Below are positions 31,841 through 42,967 of a stretch of DNA of 64,000 nucleotides, piece by piece. The notes beneath the pieces were generated by a model that was not told the origin of the DNA, ran no database searches, and saw only the letters and a list, made by a program, of their open reading frames with translations. The translations under genes and the position numbers were made by a program. Origin of the DNA: Owenia fusiformis (lineage: Eukaryota > Annelida > Polychaeta > Sabellida > Oweniidae); the NCBI GenBank assembly GCA_903813345.2, contig CAIIXF020000004.1, positions 221,513 to 285,512 of the forward strand, in the 5' to 3' direction. Within the stretch, counting starts at the first letter, position 1. Every line of letters begins with the position of its first letter.

Positions 31841-34800
31841 TTAAGGCGTCGGTAAAGCCAGATTAGAATTTTTGTTTTCGATAAGTTTCTGGAACGCTCC
31901 TGTGAAATCTCGTATCCAGACGTTGTTCAAGAAAGCGTATTCGTTCAGAATGTCAACGGTCGAAGCAAATGGACAAACTGACCAATCACAGTCGACGCTG
32001 CCATCTTCATTTGGCTCTTGGTCCAACAGCAGCCCCATATCGGAGTTCAACATCATAGCTAGAATACCAATAATGTTAATAGCAAGAAAATAGTTCCGTC
32101 GTCTGGTCGTGTAATACAATAGTTTAAGTTCAACGTGATAGCTCGTAAAGGGTTCAAAAACGCTTAAAGATCATTCAATCGTCTGTACACGCCTGATTGC
32201 GTATAAGATAATGAGGGAAAGAGTTGTATTTAGGTCACCATATAAATCAATTGAGAGTAGGACCATAATTTGATAGGACCTCCTACCCTTTTACACCGGT
32301 TTGAAAAATAGGTGTGATCACGATTATGGTTTTACAATTTAAGCGCTTTTCCAAAACTCCTAGAACCCTAGTCACTAAAACGCCTTAAATCATTTTGGAG
32401 TGTGTAGTAATACCGATTGGTTTTTATAAAATGCCTTACCCCGATTTTTACCATTTGCCGTAAACGAAATAAGACGTATTTCGAATGCTAAACATTTGGG
32501 CCACCGCAAAAATACGGGAAATGATGGATGGGAGCCAAAAATGCAATAATTCATCAAATTATATCTCAAAAATTGAAAGTAAGTTCACATCACTAGCAAA
32601 AGTCTCGGTGACGTTTTCTCTTAGATGCTAAAAGAATGTAATAATCTGCTGGATATTCCCCATAGCTACATCGTTAAAAGTGCACGAAAAGCGTTTTAGA
32701 AATAACAGGTGTAATTCCAAAATAAAATTCTCAAGGCGCTTTAGAATTGTTGATGTAATCAAGATGGCGATTTTGTAAAGCGCTTTCCACTTAAGCACTT
32801 TTAGCGTTTTTTCTGGTGTAATTCCAACAATTTAATTGGATTACAAGCACTGTAAAGTGTCAACAAAAACTATTAGAGTGTTCTGAAACAAAACTATGAA
32901 CTATGATTGGTCAGATAAAGTCCAAATCTCCAATACTTTACTGTAAAGTTTACGTACCTTCTCCTCCCCTCGAGCCTTCCCATTGAAAATGACTCACGTT
33001 CAAGTACTCGGTGTTGTCCCAATGTATCTGAAATTAATTATCATTTATCCCATGGATGCTTAATATATATAAAAAATAAATAAAACATGGTGGCCGAAAA
33101 CCTAAATTCGTACCAAAAATCATTGAATTATCAAGAGCATATAGTAGTGACATTATAGACATAGTGAAAGTGATATCATGACTGCTAGGTTCTCAAACAT
33201 AATTATTTGCAAGATTTCATCCCAAACTTCTTAAAAAAGACGGGTGAGTACCAAAAATTAATGGTTTACAGAAAATAAATATTGATGCTAGAATACAGAA
33301 GATATTTCAATAGGTCAAATTATCTAAATTCAATACAACAGCGAGCATTAAATAAATTGAATATCCTATGCTTTTCCTACTCATGGATAACAATGATTTA
33401 AAATGTGAAATGTGAAAATGCGGAAACGGAGTATACTGAGAATGTTCCACTTTAATAAATATATTCCACTGATATCGATATATATGCTTGTTATACGTAC
33501 ATTTCATACTTAGTCCGATCATAAGTTTGAATAATAGTTGGGTTTCAAGTATTAATCGTATGACTTATACACTCTTAAAAATTATTACTTGGATTTCCTT
33601 ATATTGAGAAATTGTACTACTCATTTTAAGTCAAAAATTACTTATTAAATAATCTTGAACTACTGAATAATTTTTAAGTAATTTTAAGTAATTCATTTAT
33701 GGTGAATTTACTAATGCAAGGAGAGAAATTGAAATACTTACTGTAGTAATTGTAATACTCATTTACATAATTAAGCAATTAAAAAACTCAAAATGACAAT
33801 ATAAGTTAAACCTAAGTAAAATGAAATAACTAAGTATTTAACTTTAAGTAATTTTTATACTTGGGAAATACTCAAGTAATTCATTTTTAAGAGTGTATAT
33901 ACGAGGCCAATGTCAATGCGACCAGGGGGAATCGGACGTACAGGCCTTACTATTTATACATGTTTTTCTGTTTTGAAAAATTCAATATGAGATGTATATT
34001 TCTTAGTTTTTAAAGAAATCTACAAATATTTCGTTGCTGTTTTATCTTTACATCGTCATTTCAATCACCGTCATCATTTTTCGAACGAGTTTACTTGAAA
34101 TATCAAGACGGCATGCTATTCTCATACTTATATAACTTAATATGACTGACATTCATCATTTATTAAGCATGATGGGGGAAACAGAAACATTAACTGAAAC
34201 TTCATAAATCTACGAATTCTTAAATCAATTTTTGTAACCATGGATATAATGATGTCACAGTTAGAAAACAATGGACTTTATGAATTCTTAACTTTAAGAA
34301 GTTTCAATTAATGGCCCCATGGTGAATGTCGAGTCTCACATTATACGAATGTACTTATACGCGATCTGTCTGCATGGGGTGAGGTTTGGGATTTAATTAG
34401 TTGCTAAGTCTTCATAGAATATAGAGCTAAGCTACCTCATGCCGTATTCAAAGATTCGGAACTCGTGGAAAATTTCAAAGTTCATGTAACTTCTAAAGTT
34501 AGATTTTAAAAGCCAGCTAAAAAATGATCCCTCTGACCATTTTCGGACAAAATGAAAACTTCGTCATTAGAGAAAGACATTTTAAGTTTTGTCTGTTAAC
34601 CTACCCAACGCCATCCGGCGTCTTGCATATCGGTATAAAATGCATTGTTTAATGCATCCGGGTTCTGAACCCAACGTCCTGAAATAGAAAAAATGAATAC
34701 GTTTGATACTTAATTTACTTGTATTACTTTTCAATTTTACCCCGCATTCTTTGAAATGTGAACCAATGTTATAAATGCCAACAAAAAGAATACCACTCCT

Positions 34801-37800
34801 CAGTAACAGTATCCGCTGAAGCACCTTTCAATTTCAGAACATGTATTTTAGTTAGGTAAGGAACAAATCAACATAATCCCAATAAATCTTGTTAGAAATG
34901 CATGCGAGTTCTAGACCCGAACTGTAATTGGTCAGATAAGGTCACATGACCACAGCGTACTGTGATTGGTCAGTTCGAACCGCTACTCACCTTCCCATCC
35001 CGAATTCTCAGTGTGCGCTCTGCCAAGTGTATGCGCCCCAATTATTGCCACAGTTTCCCTAACGTTAAACCCAAATTCCCTTTGAAAATACGCAGTTTGA
35101 TTCTCCACTCCACGATGGGCGTCCGGGAATGGCAGCACTAGATCGGTATTTGGTGACGTAGGGCAATCTGGGCGCCCGTAGCGGAATGTCAGTTGAGGAG
35201 TACAGTCAGCATCCTCTGGTAAACAGTTGGCAAACTGAAATATTCCACAATAATATTAACATTTAATTGTTTACTGCTGCCCCGCTCCACTGCAGTAATA
35301 TCAGCAAGAACATAGAAGTCTGCTTAATCAGTTGCATTGTGGGATATATCTTCTGCTTAATGAATTGCATTATGGGATAAAACGAATGCTTACCTCTGCC
35401 CCTCTCTCCACTGCAGTAATAGCAGCAAGAACATAGAAGTCTGCTTAATCAGTTGCATTGTGGGATATATCTTCTACTTAATGAATTGCATTATGGGATA
35501 AAACGAATGCTTACCTCTGCCCCTCTCTCCACTGCAGTAATAGCAGCAAGAACATAGAAATCTGCACGGGAAAATTGATCTGAGAATTCAGCGTCGTAGA
35601 TAGGGTCTAATGTGTTTGTGTAGAACCGAAGACCTAAATACAACAATACTGACCTAAATTACCTTTTCATTTCCAAGAAAATAGACTGAGCTTTTGATAC
35701 AATCTTGTAGAAGCTAAGATGTCTAAGAACAATAAACGTTCTTAATTAAACATTTTAGAACAATCACTTGTGTATACTTCGTTGTAATTAGGAGTGTACT
35801 GATTGTTGTGAAGTGCCCGTTATTCCAGATATATTATATACATACAGTATATACATGTACATATTTTTGTATAGATTGAAGAAAGAAAATATTTAATGTG
35901 TAACAAGAAAACCGGTTCAGAATGCCATCTCCTATAAGAATGCAATAAGATAAGATGTTCGGTCAAGTTACATGGATAAAATAAAAAAAAAACACTGTCA
36001 AAATTGAGAAAACATGAATAACGTGGAACATAAATTAATGTTTCTATTTACTTCAGAGGGAATAAGAATATTAAATATACTCGCAAAATATATATCAAAT
36101 ATTTTTATCAAGAGAGAAAAAAACACGAAATGCATCCAATAAAATCTTGCAATGATCAAGCACCCTTTGATTAGTTAATATAATATATAGATAATAAGTT
36201 TAGCTTTTCATTTTTTCTGTTTAAGCTGTACACTTTGCCCAAATGTGGGATACAAGTATAATAAAGCTCATAATAATGATAATAATATATGAGCAACAGT
36301 GCATATGGTATAACGTAACGTATAACCAAGGAGAACATCTTTAAGAGATATAATGAAATACAGCAATACCTGCGTTTTCTGGATTGTTGTGATTGATGCA
36401 TCCATCACACCCACCAACACAATCGTGGAACGCTAACCTAAAAGCAATAACCAAGGAGGATTGAATCCTGGGGACAAAACTCGACATTTTACAACAATGA
36501 AAATGTCAGAATGTGGTTATTTTCTGACATCATAACTGACTAAAAATTCATAATCAAAAGTCCAAAAGATTTGAACCAATATCTCGATCACTTCTTGTGT
36601 GTTTTGGAATTTTTTGTTTGGAAATAAGACCAAAACTTGCGATTCAACGTCTGAAGTGAACAAAATGGCGCCTGTTCGAATTCAAATTTTGTAGTTACGA
36701 CATCTCCAAATATGGCAGAATATCGAGTTTGAACCCTGGGATCCAATCGTCCTTGAGCAATAACAGTCTAATCACAAGTGCGTGGTTAGGACTTGCTAAA
36801 AGGGTTCTATCCTTTTAGAAGGCAAAACATGTCAAGTACATGGATTTTGTTTATATTTTCGTGGTAATACAACAGTCAATTAAGTTTACAATCTATCCTA
36901 GATGGCATGACCTGTAATCATAGCGGTAATTGAATGAGCACGGTTAACGGTCAATAAGAAGCAACAGGGTGAAATTCCAGAACTGCATATTTTTGTTTAG
37001 ACCCCTAGTCTCTATAAATACAGGGTGATCATTAAGTTCTGGGAATTGGTCTGTCGTTTCAAGATTTCTCAACCATTTGAGTTGAAATTTTCAACAGGTG
37101 TACATTTTATAATTCTGAATTGACAAGCAATGTTTCATATACATATCACATCTACAATTTATTTTATTGTAATTACAAAAAAAGTAAAAGTGGTTCGCGG
37201 GTCAGCAAATTTTGACTGATGTTAATTTGAAAATGTCGTGCCAAAACATATTCATCTTGCCTATAGATGGTTGCTTCAAACTACTTGTACTAGAGGCAGA
37301 ACAGTACTCTTGAAGCCATTTATTCAGAAATATTCTTCATTGCTGAGAGGATCATTTCATTTATGATTGTTTCCATTAGCCTCGACGCACATGCGTTGTT
37401 GACAAACTTAGTCCATAAAGATGTGTTCCAGTCCTCCCTTTGGTATCCCTTGAAGATTTGCTCAAGCCGTTGAATTGAGTCCCCTATTGGAATCAAACTT
37501 ATGACCTCTCATATAATGCTTTAGCACCCAAAATGTAGTGAAGCCTAATGGTGCTTCATCTGGTGAATATTGTCTGGTGAATATGGGGCAGTAATAACTT
37601 GTGTGAACCCTAATTCTTCAAGAGTAGTATGGGCAGCTTGAGTAATGGGAAGGAGCATAGTCATAATGGAAGATAACTCCCCGCTATTTTTAGTCATGAT
37701 TGTTACTTTGAGATGCTGATGAATGAAACAAAAATAGAGCAAAGTACACTCTTATATAACAATAAAGATGTTACTTTAGAAACTTAAGTTAGAAGTATTT

Positions 37801-38510
37801 GAAAATATAAAAAATCACAGAAATATGTCCACCAAATAGATATTTATTAACCATACTTTTGGATCAAGCAAAATTTGAATTCATTTTTATTTAACTTATC
37901 CCGCTACGCCATTTATCATGTTGCTATAGTAACAATAATTATCCATTGTGACATCAGATGACAATGAGACTGTTTTATCCAACCCAAAATTACATTCCCC
38001 ATTTACCTTGAAAATTTCAAGTAAATTGGTTGAAAAATAATGAAATGACAGATAAATTCCCAGAACTTAGTGATCACCCTGTATCTCTCATTTAGAAACG
38101 CCCAAATAAATTTTCATCCTATTTTAGGAACAACTGCAATAGTGATTTTTGCAACTCCGCCAAATCATTAAAAATATGGAACTTTTTGGCCTACTCTGTA
38201 CATGCCATTCAAGTCGACTGAGGTCCATGCAAAGAATCTCATGATCACGTACTTCCATAAATTTAATTTGATTTCAATTCGAAAGCTGTCAAATGCGTCA
38301 TTTGACAAATATTAACAGATGCTTGTGACTAGAATTCTTAAAATACCTTACAGAACCCGCGAGGAGAGGGTGTGTAAACAACAGTTCGTCATACGATTCG
38401 GTGATTGCTTCATTGATTCTCGCCTTCGTTGCGTTCACCTGGGCAACCGTCAGTTGTGACGTCACGTGACCCACTATACATGTACATATAAGGACCAATG
38501 ATAAGACCAT
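31841..38510 (-). CDS. secreted plant-type (class I-like) haem peroxidase, paralogue A
   Basis: Seven exons join in phase: 38347-38510, 36370-36437, 35515-35633, 34991-35234, 34605-34678, 32958-33027, 31841-32058. They encode 318 residues, typical for the plant/fungal/bacterial peroxidase superfamily. A signal peptide ([18 protein letters not shown]) precedes the catalytic domain. Distal Arg55 and His59 lie in RLAFHDC, proximal His185 in [15 protein letters not shown], and the His-bonded Asp253 in SDMGLL. SGWEGRW resembles the ascorbate-peroxidase segment that carries the class I tryptophan (Trp201 here). Cysteines and secretion are more like classes II/III. Such genes are sporadic in animals (Hydra is a known case). 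Substrate unknown. The canonical polyadenylation signal seen in paralogue B is AATATA here (31815-31820). Confidence 0.92.
33570..33895. mobile_element. 326-bp MITE with TA duplications
   Basis: CACTCTTAAAAATTATTACTT at the left is mirrored by AAGTAATTCATTTTTAAGAGTG at the right (cores of about 18 bases compared). TA flanks both ends. It is very AT-rich with no coding. It lies in a peroxidase A intron. Confidence 0.8.
35278..35560 (-). repeat. triplicated end of peroxidase A exon 3 with its donor
   Basis: The last part of exon 3 (encoding [14 protein letters not shown]) and its GTAAGC donor are repeated with a period of about 120 bases near 35278, 35395 and 35515. Linkers contain CATTGTGGGATATATC and CATTATGGGATAAAACG. 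Only the 35515 copy is continuous with the full exon. Confidence 0.85.
37021..38081 (-). mobile_element. decayed mariner-type DNA transposon
   Basis: TIRs CAGGGTGATCATTAAGTTCT and its mirror lie at the two ends, with TA flanks (37019-37020 and 38082-38083). On the minus strand a transposase remnant reads HTTLEELGF...APYSPD, the region around a catalytic aspartate in mariner transposases. Stops and frameshifts interrupt the rest. It sits in the first intron of peroxidase A. Confidence 0.85.
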
Positions 38511-41500
38511 CTCGCAAGTTTGAGTTTTATGTCTGAAAAGAAGTGTTGTTTGTATTGTCTTTGATGCCAATATTCTTCAGTAATCATGAGACAATGTGAC
38601 AATTTTCATGATTTAATTTGAGCTTTCAGAGGAAGGATAGGATATTATAGAGACTCGTCTATATCATAGGGAAGCACAATCAAGACCCCTCTCGACCTTT
38701 TTGCAAACTGGGTGTTAGCAACCTATCTACTTACCAAGATGAAGTCCCAAATCCCCCGTTTTCAGTGTTAATTTTGCGATTGTACTGACCGATCTAATTA
38801 TTTTTGCGGAAATTAATTTAATCTGAAGTTTGAATATACCGGAAAAATCCCCATGGTATATAATTGGTCGTTAAATTTGTTTATCATGAACCTGATTGGC
38901 TGCCTGGTTGAGGTGCGTGTGGGCAGTGATTCGACGGAGATTCCCTAGCTAGCCGTGGAATCAATAGTGTTTAATTCTGAATGTTGGTTGTTCTGTTGAT
39001 TATTTCAATATATCGGCAGGTATGTAAGATATCATATGAGCAGTAATAATTGGACATCATTGATTGTCTGGAAGAGAAACCTATGATATACTGCATTTTT
39101 AAGGTAATATCCTAAGTGACATCTATACCTATTCAGGTGAATGAGCTAATCAGTCTATTGTGTGATTTTGAACAGAGCAGACGTGTTACATGTTAGCTGA
39201 AAGAGTGTTTTGCCAAACAAACATATGTTACAATGTTGCTGTACAATTTACAAATAACACTGCATCACATTGTTTGCACTTACAATTTTGAAGGTAGAGT
39301 TTGTCGAAGTTGTTGGAATTTGACTGAGGATGGAGAGAGTGTTATTTTGAACTGCTTGGTTGCATTAGAGTGAGTATTGACCTTTATTTTGAAACTGCAT
39401 TAGATGGAGTTGGGTATAGTGCCCATTATTCAACAACTGCATGTGATGCAGTTAGGGGGTGTATTGCCCATTATTTTGAACCTGCATGCAATGCAGTCAG
39501 GGGGTGTATTGCCAATTATATTTTGAACTGCGTGGAGCAGTTAGGGGGTGTATTGCCCATTATTTTGAAACTGCATGCGATGCAGTTAGGGGGTGTATTG
39601 CCCATTACATTGAAACTGCATGGAACAGTTAGGGGGTGTATTGCCCATTATTTTGAAACTGCATGCGATGCAGTTAGGGGGTGCATTGCCCATTACATTG
39701 AAACTGCATGGAACAGTTAGGGGGTGTATTGCCCATCATTTTAAAATTTGTGTGATGTGTTAGGGGGTGTATTGCCCATTATTTTCAAACTACATGCGAT
39801 GCAAATACGGGGTATAATGCCCATGATTTGAAACTGCATGCTTGGCAGGGAGGGTTGTATTGCTCATTATCGTAAAACTGCATGTGATGTGTTATATTGA
39901 CCATTGCTTTGCAAAATTACATGGGGTTTATTAACAGTTGCTTGGAAAACTATGGTGTATAATAACATGTTGAGAAATACTGAATGCAATGCACAAGTTT
40001 TACACATGTACTCTGTATTTATGCAATGTGAAAGTAGGCCATCAATAGTAGTTACATATTGGAAGTACATGTAGATACCATGCTGATTTGGGAATTAGCC
40101 AGATTGTATAGATGGTGACCTTTTTTCTTTTGTGAAGTTAGAACGCCTTTTCGAAAGATTGAATAGCTAATCCAATTTGTGTTACAAGTTTTTTCACTGA
40201 TGGAAAACTTCTCTATTTGGGGTTTCTGTTGAATAATAGTTTAGTATGGACCAATGAGCGAGTGAGTAAATTAATAGTGAATGCGAGAAGATTGCTTATG
40301 ATGAATGGTCTCTGAACTGATTCAGATTAGTAATTATTCAAAATATTAGTTATGTAATACTCAGAAGTACATTTCACTACATGGGTCTCTTCTTTATGAC
40401 ATACTTTAAAAGATTGGACAACTGTAGAATAATTAAAATATGACATATGAGTAAATCAAATATGAATTTCTAACGTTAGATTGTACGTGTACTATTTTGC
40501 CTCTGATGAATATAGTCTAGCCTATCATGATATTTGACATTTGAATAAATAAAAATATAATGTTATCTGGTTACGTGACGTCTCCTTTGTGTATCTCCGA
40601 GGTTATTTTGTTGGTGGTTAAAGAATGTGTAGGCTGTTATTATTCTTACCAAAATAAAATAGTATCAACAGACAAAAGACAAGAGTTTTAGATTTGGCTT
40701 TCAAAATTTAGGAGGTGGTGACACTGGTTTGTAATCCAGGGGTAACTAAACCCTTTACACAGGAACTTGATTTCTGTTTGGATTACACTGGTGGAACCAT
40801 TTTCTCCATTTGCATGCACATTGAATTTTGGGATTTGGTACTGTGATTATAGCAGCAAAATAGATATTTGAAGTTTACAAACAGCTTAGGGAGTTTTTGG
40901 ATCAAACATAGTAAAAGCCAACAGCAGCTCACTTAGTTATGTGCATGTGGGCACATGGAGATTCTGGTTCCACTGGTGTATGGGTTGCAAAGACAGTACT
41001 AGTAAATAATACTTTAGGAATAAAAATAGTTAGTTTTGAATACTGGTGATATGATTAAAAGTTTTTTGTTTTTAGAATTCTCTTTTATTTATTTGCTTTT
41101 GAGTATTAGGAAGGGAATTTATGATTTTTGTAGTAATATGCTGCTTCAATAGATATGGAATGCATAACAAATGGTTGAAACAGACAAAAATCTCTTGCCC
41201 AATCCTTAAAGTGAAGTAACATTTGATAGTATGATGTTACTTAGGGATAGGTACAATACTGTGTGATTGAGTTGGTTTTCAAACTTTACAATTTTCGATA
41301 TTTTCTAATTCGATATTCTGACCCATTTCCTGACTTATCTTTTTAATGATTTCAAGCCATAATTTTAGAGGCGCAAAAGACCTATTGCAATACGTCTAGT
41401 ATTATTATCATGTGACCATTGCAATCAAACAAACTTCGGTTTGGCCATTTTGTATTTTTTCCCTGTCAACTATATTAAGAAAATGGAAATATAGGATGTA

Positions 41501-42636
41501 AAATTCATGTAGTCATTTTGATTCTTTTTCACGAGATCATAGTTTGGGATAGCTTGGCGGTTTTGGATTTACTTTGACCTCGTTCGAGGTACATTTCGAC
41601 AAAAACTTGGATTTCCCCGAGCTCAGATTTTTCACAAATACATTTAATTCAAGCATCAATAAACAGCTTTCCATTATCTTGAAAAATGTAAGATATGTTT
41701 GTGAGGAATGAGATGCTAACAACTTTCTTCTTTGTACATATAGAAACGTATTATAAATACATATGTATATATATTATCTAGGTATATTGTGTATAAAATA
41801 AAGCTATATTAAGTAGTAAAATATAACCTATATTCCAAATATCGCTTGAGTTTAAGCGTGAATATATGCTATGTCGAAACAATGACTGATTTCAGCACAA
41901 AAAACAAGTGCTATAAAGAAGAACGCGAAATGAAAATAAAAATAAATATCTTAACTCACCCTCCAAAATTCTGTAATTTGAGATCGTAACAATTTTTCTA
42001 TATCTTTTTAACAATACCTGCAATGTATATACAATGGGAAAATGACATATTTTTCTTAAGTTAAGGTGATTGTATATGTCATTTTAGTACGAATGCCGTA
42101 TAAGGTGTAAGTTGCCCTGCTAGCCGAATTATCGTACGTGATCTACCTTAAAGCGACACAACGCGATAAAATAACGTGCCCATGAATGTCAGCTGAATTG
42201 ACTTCAAAATATCACTATAATATTGTTGAGTTCACCTATAATAGCTTCATATGCAATCTATGAAATTGGGCGGTGGTTGAATGGCTTACGTGATGAAGTT
42301 CACGTACGTCAGGATTGTTTCTGTTAATGAATGTTAATAGTCACGTTTGAAACGACGCTGTTTCAGTTAACTCTTTTGAGGTTTTGATTGAGCTTTGACA
42401 ATGACATAAATTGTAATGATTAACAGTGTCAATTTTCCTTGTTCCTGTCAGATTTCGTAAGATATGATTGTTTGAAATTTTGAACGAGCTTTCAAATGGT
42501 ATCCTTTATTTTGATTCCAACTGCAGTCTGAAGTGTGTGTAGGAAGGGTAACTTGTTATCTTACTATACACAAACAGTTCTGACTAAAGAATTCGAGGAG
42601 CATCATATATTTGACATTCATGAGATGATTTACATA
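38511..42636. other. interval between peroxidase A and the remnant exon
   Basis: It should contain the peroxidase A promoter just above 38510, but no clear TATA box was recognised. The main structure is a 45-bp minisatellite at 39380-39890. The rest is AT-rich sequence in which I see no gene. Confidence 0.5.
39380..39890. repeat. 45-bp minisatellite upstream of peroxidase A
   Basis: About ten units contain GAAACTGCATGCGATGCAGT and TAGGGGGTGTATTGCCCATT. Some units are shortened to 42 bp by loss of GCATGC-region bases. The internal ACTGCATGCGATGCAGT is a near-palindrome. Periods divisible by three create a spurious long open frame. Confidence 0.88.
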
Positions 42637-42810
42637 TTAAGGCGATTGTACTATAGCCAGCTTGAAATTTCTGTTTTCGATAAGTTTCTGCCACTTTCTG
42701 GAACTCTCCTTTGAAATATCGTATCTGGACGTGGTTTGAGACAGCGTACTCGTTTCGCATGTCAAGGGTAAAGGCAATGAACGAAAGAAGCTGCGGGAAA
42801 AACGATGACG
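42637..42810 (-). pseudogene. remnant terminal exon of a third peroxidase
   Basis: The minus-strand translation includes NEYAVSNHVQIRYFKGEFQKVAE, cut here to its diagnostic parts NEYA, IRYFKGEFQK. This matches [20 protein letters not shown] of the intact paralogues. The SDMGLL core is missing and the stop is lost. It lies just downstream of peroxidase B, as expected for a decayed tandem copy. Confidence 0.75.
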
Positions 42811-42967
42811 TAGTACACAAGCGTTATGAATTATAAACATAAGGGACTAATAAACACGCTATTTAGTGAAAATCGAATGTATTTTTGATCTTACTTAACT
42901 CAAAAGGTTTTAATTAGACAATTCGATAAGTATAAGTATCATTTATTCGACAAACGTAATTTACATA

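Larger units (their letters stand above)
30181..32301. repeat. inverted repeat bracketing the last peroxidase A exon
   Basis: About 110 bases at 30181-30290 (ACCGGTGTAAAAAGG, then TATGGTGACCTAAATACAAC) recur inverted at 32193-32301. The enclosed 2 kb contains a foldback element and the whole terminal coding exon of peroxidase A. Confidence 0.75.

Noticed and set aside
39370-39720. 116-codon repetitive open frame
   Set aside because: It is explained by the 42-45-bp minisatellite.
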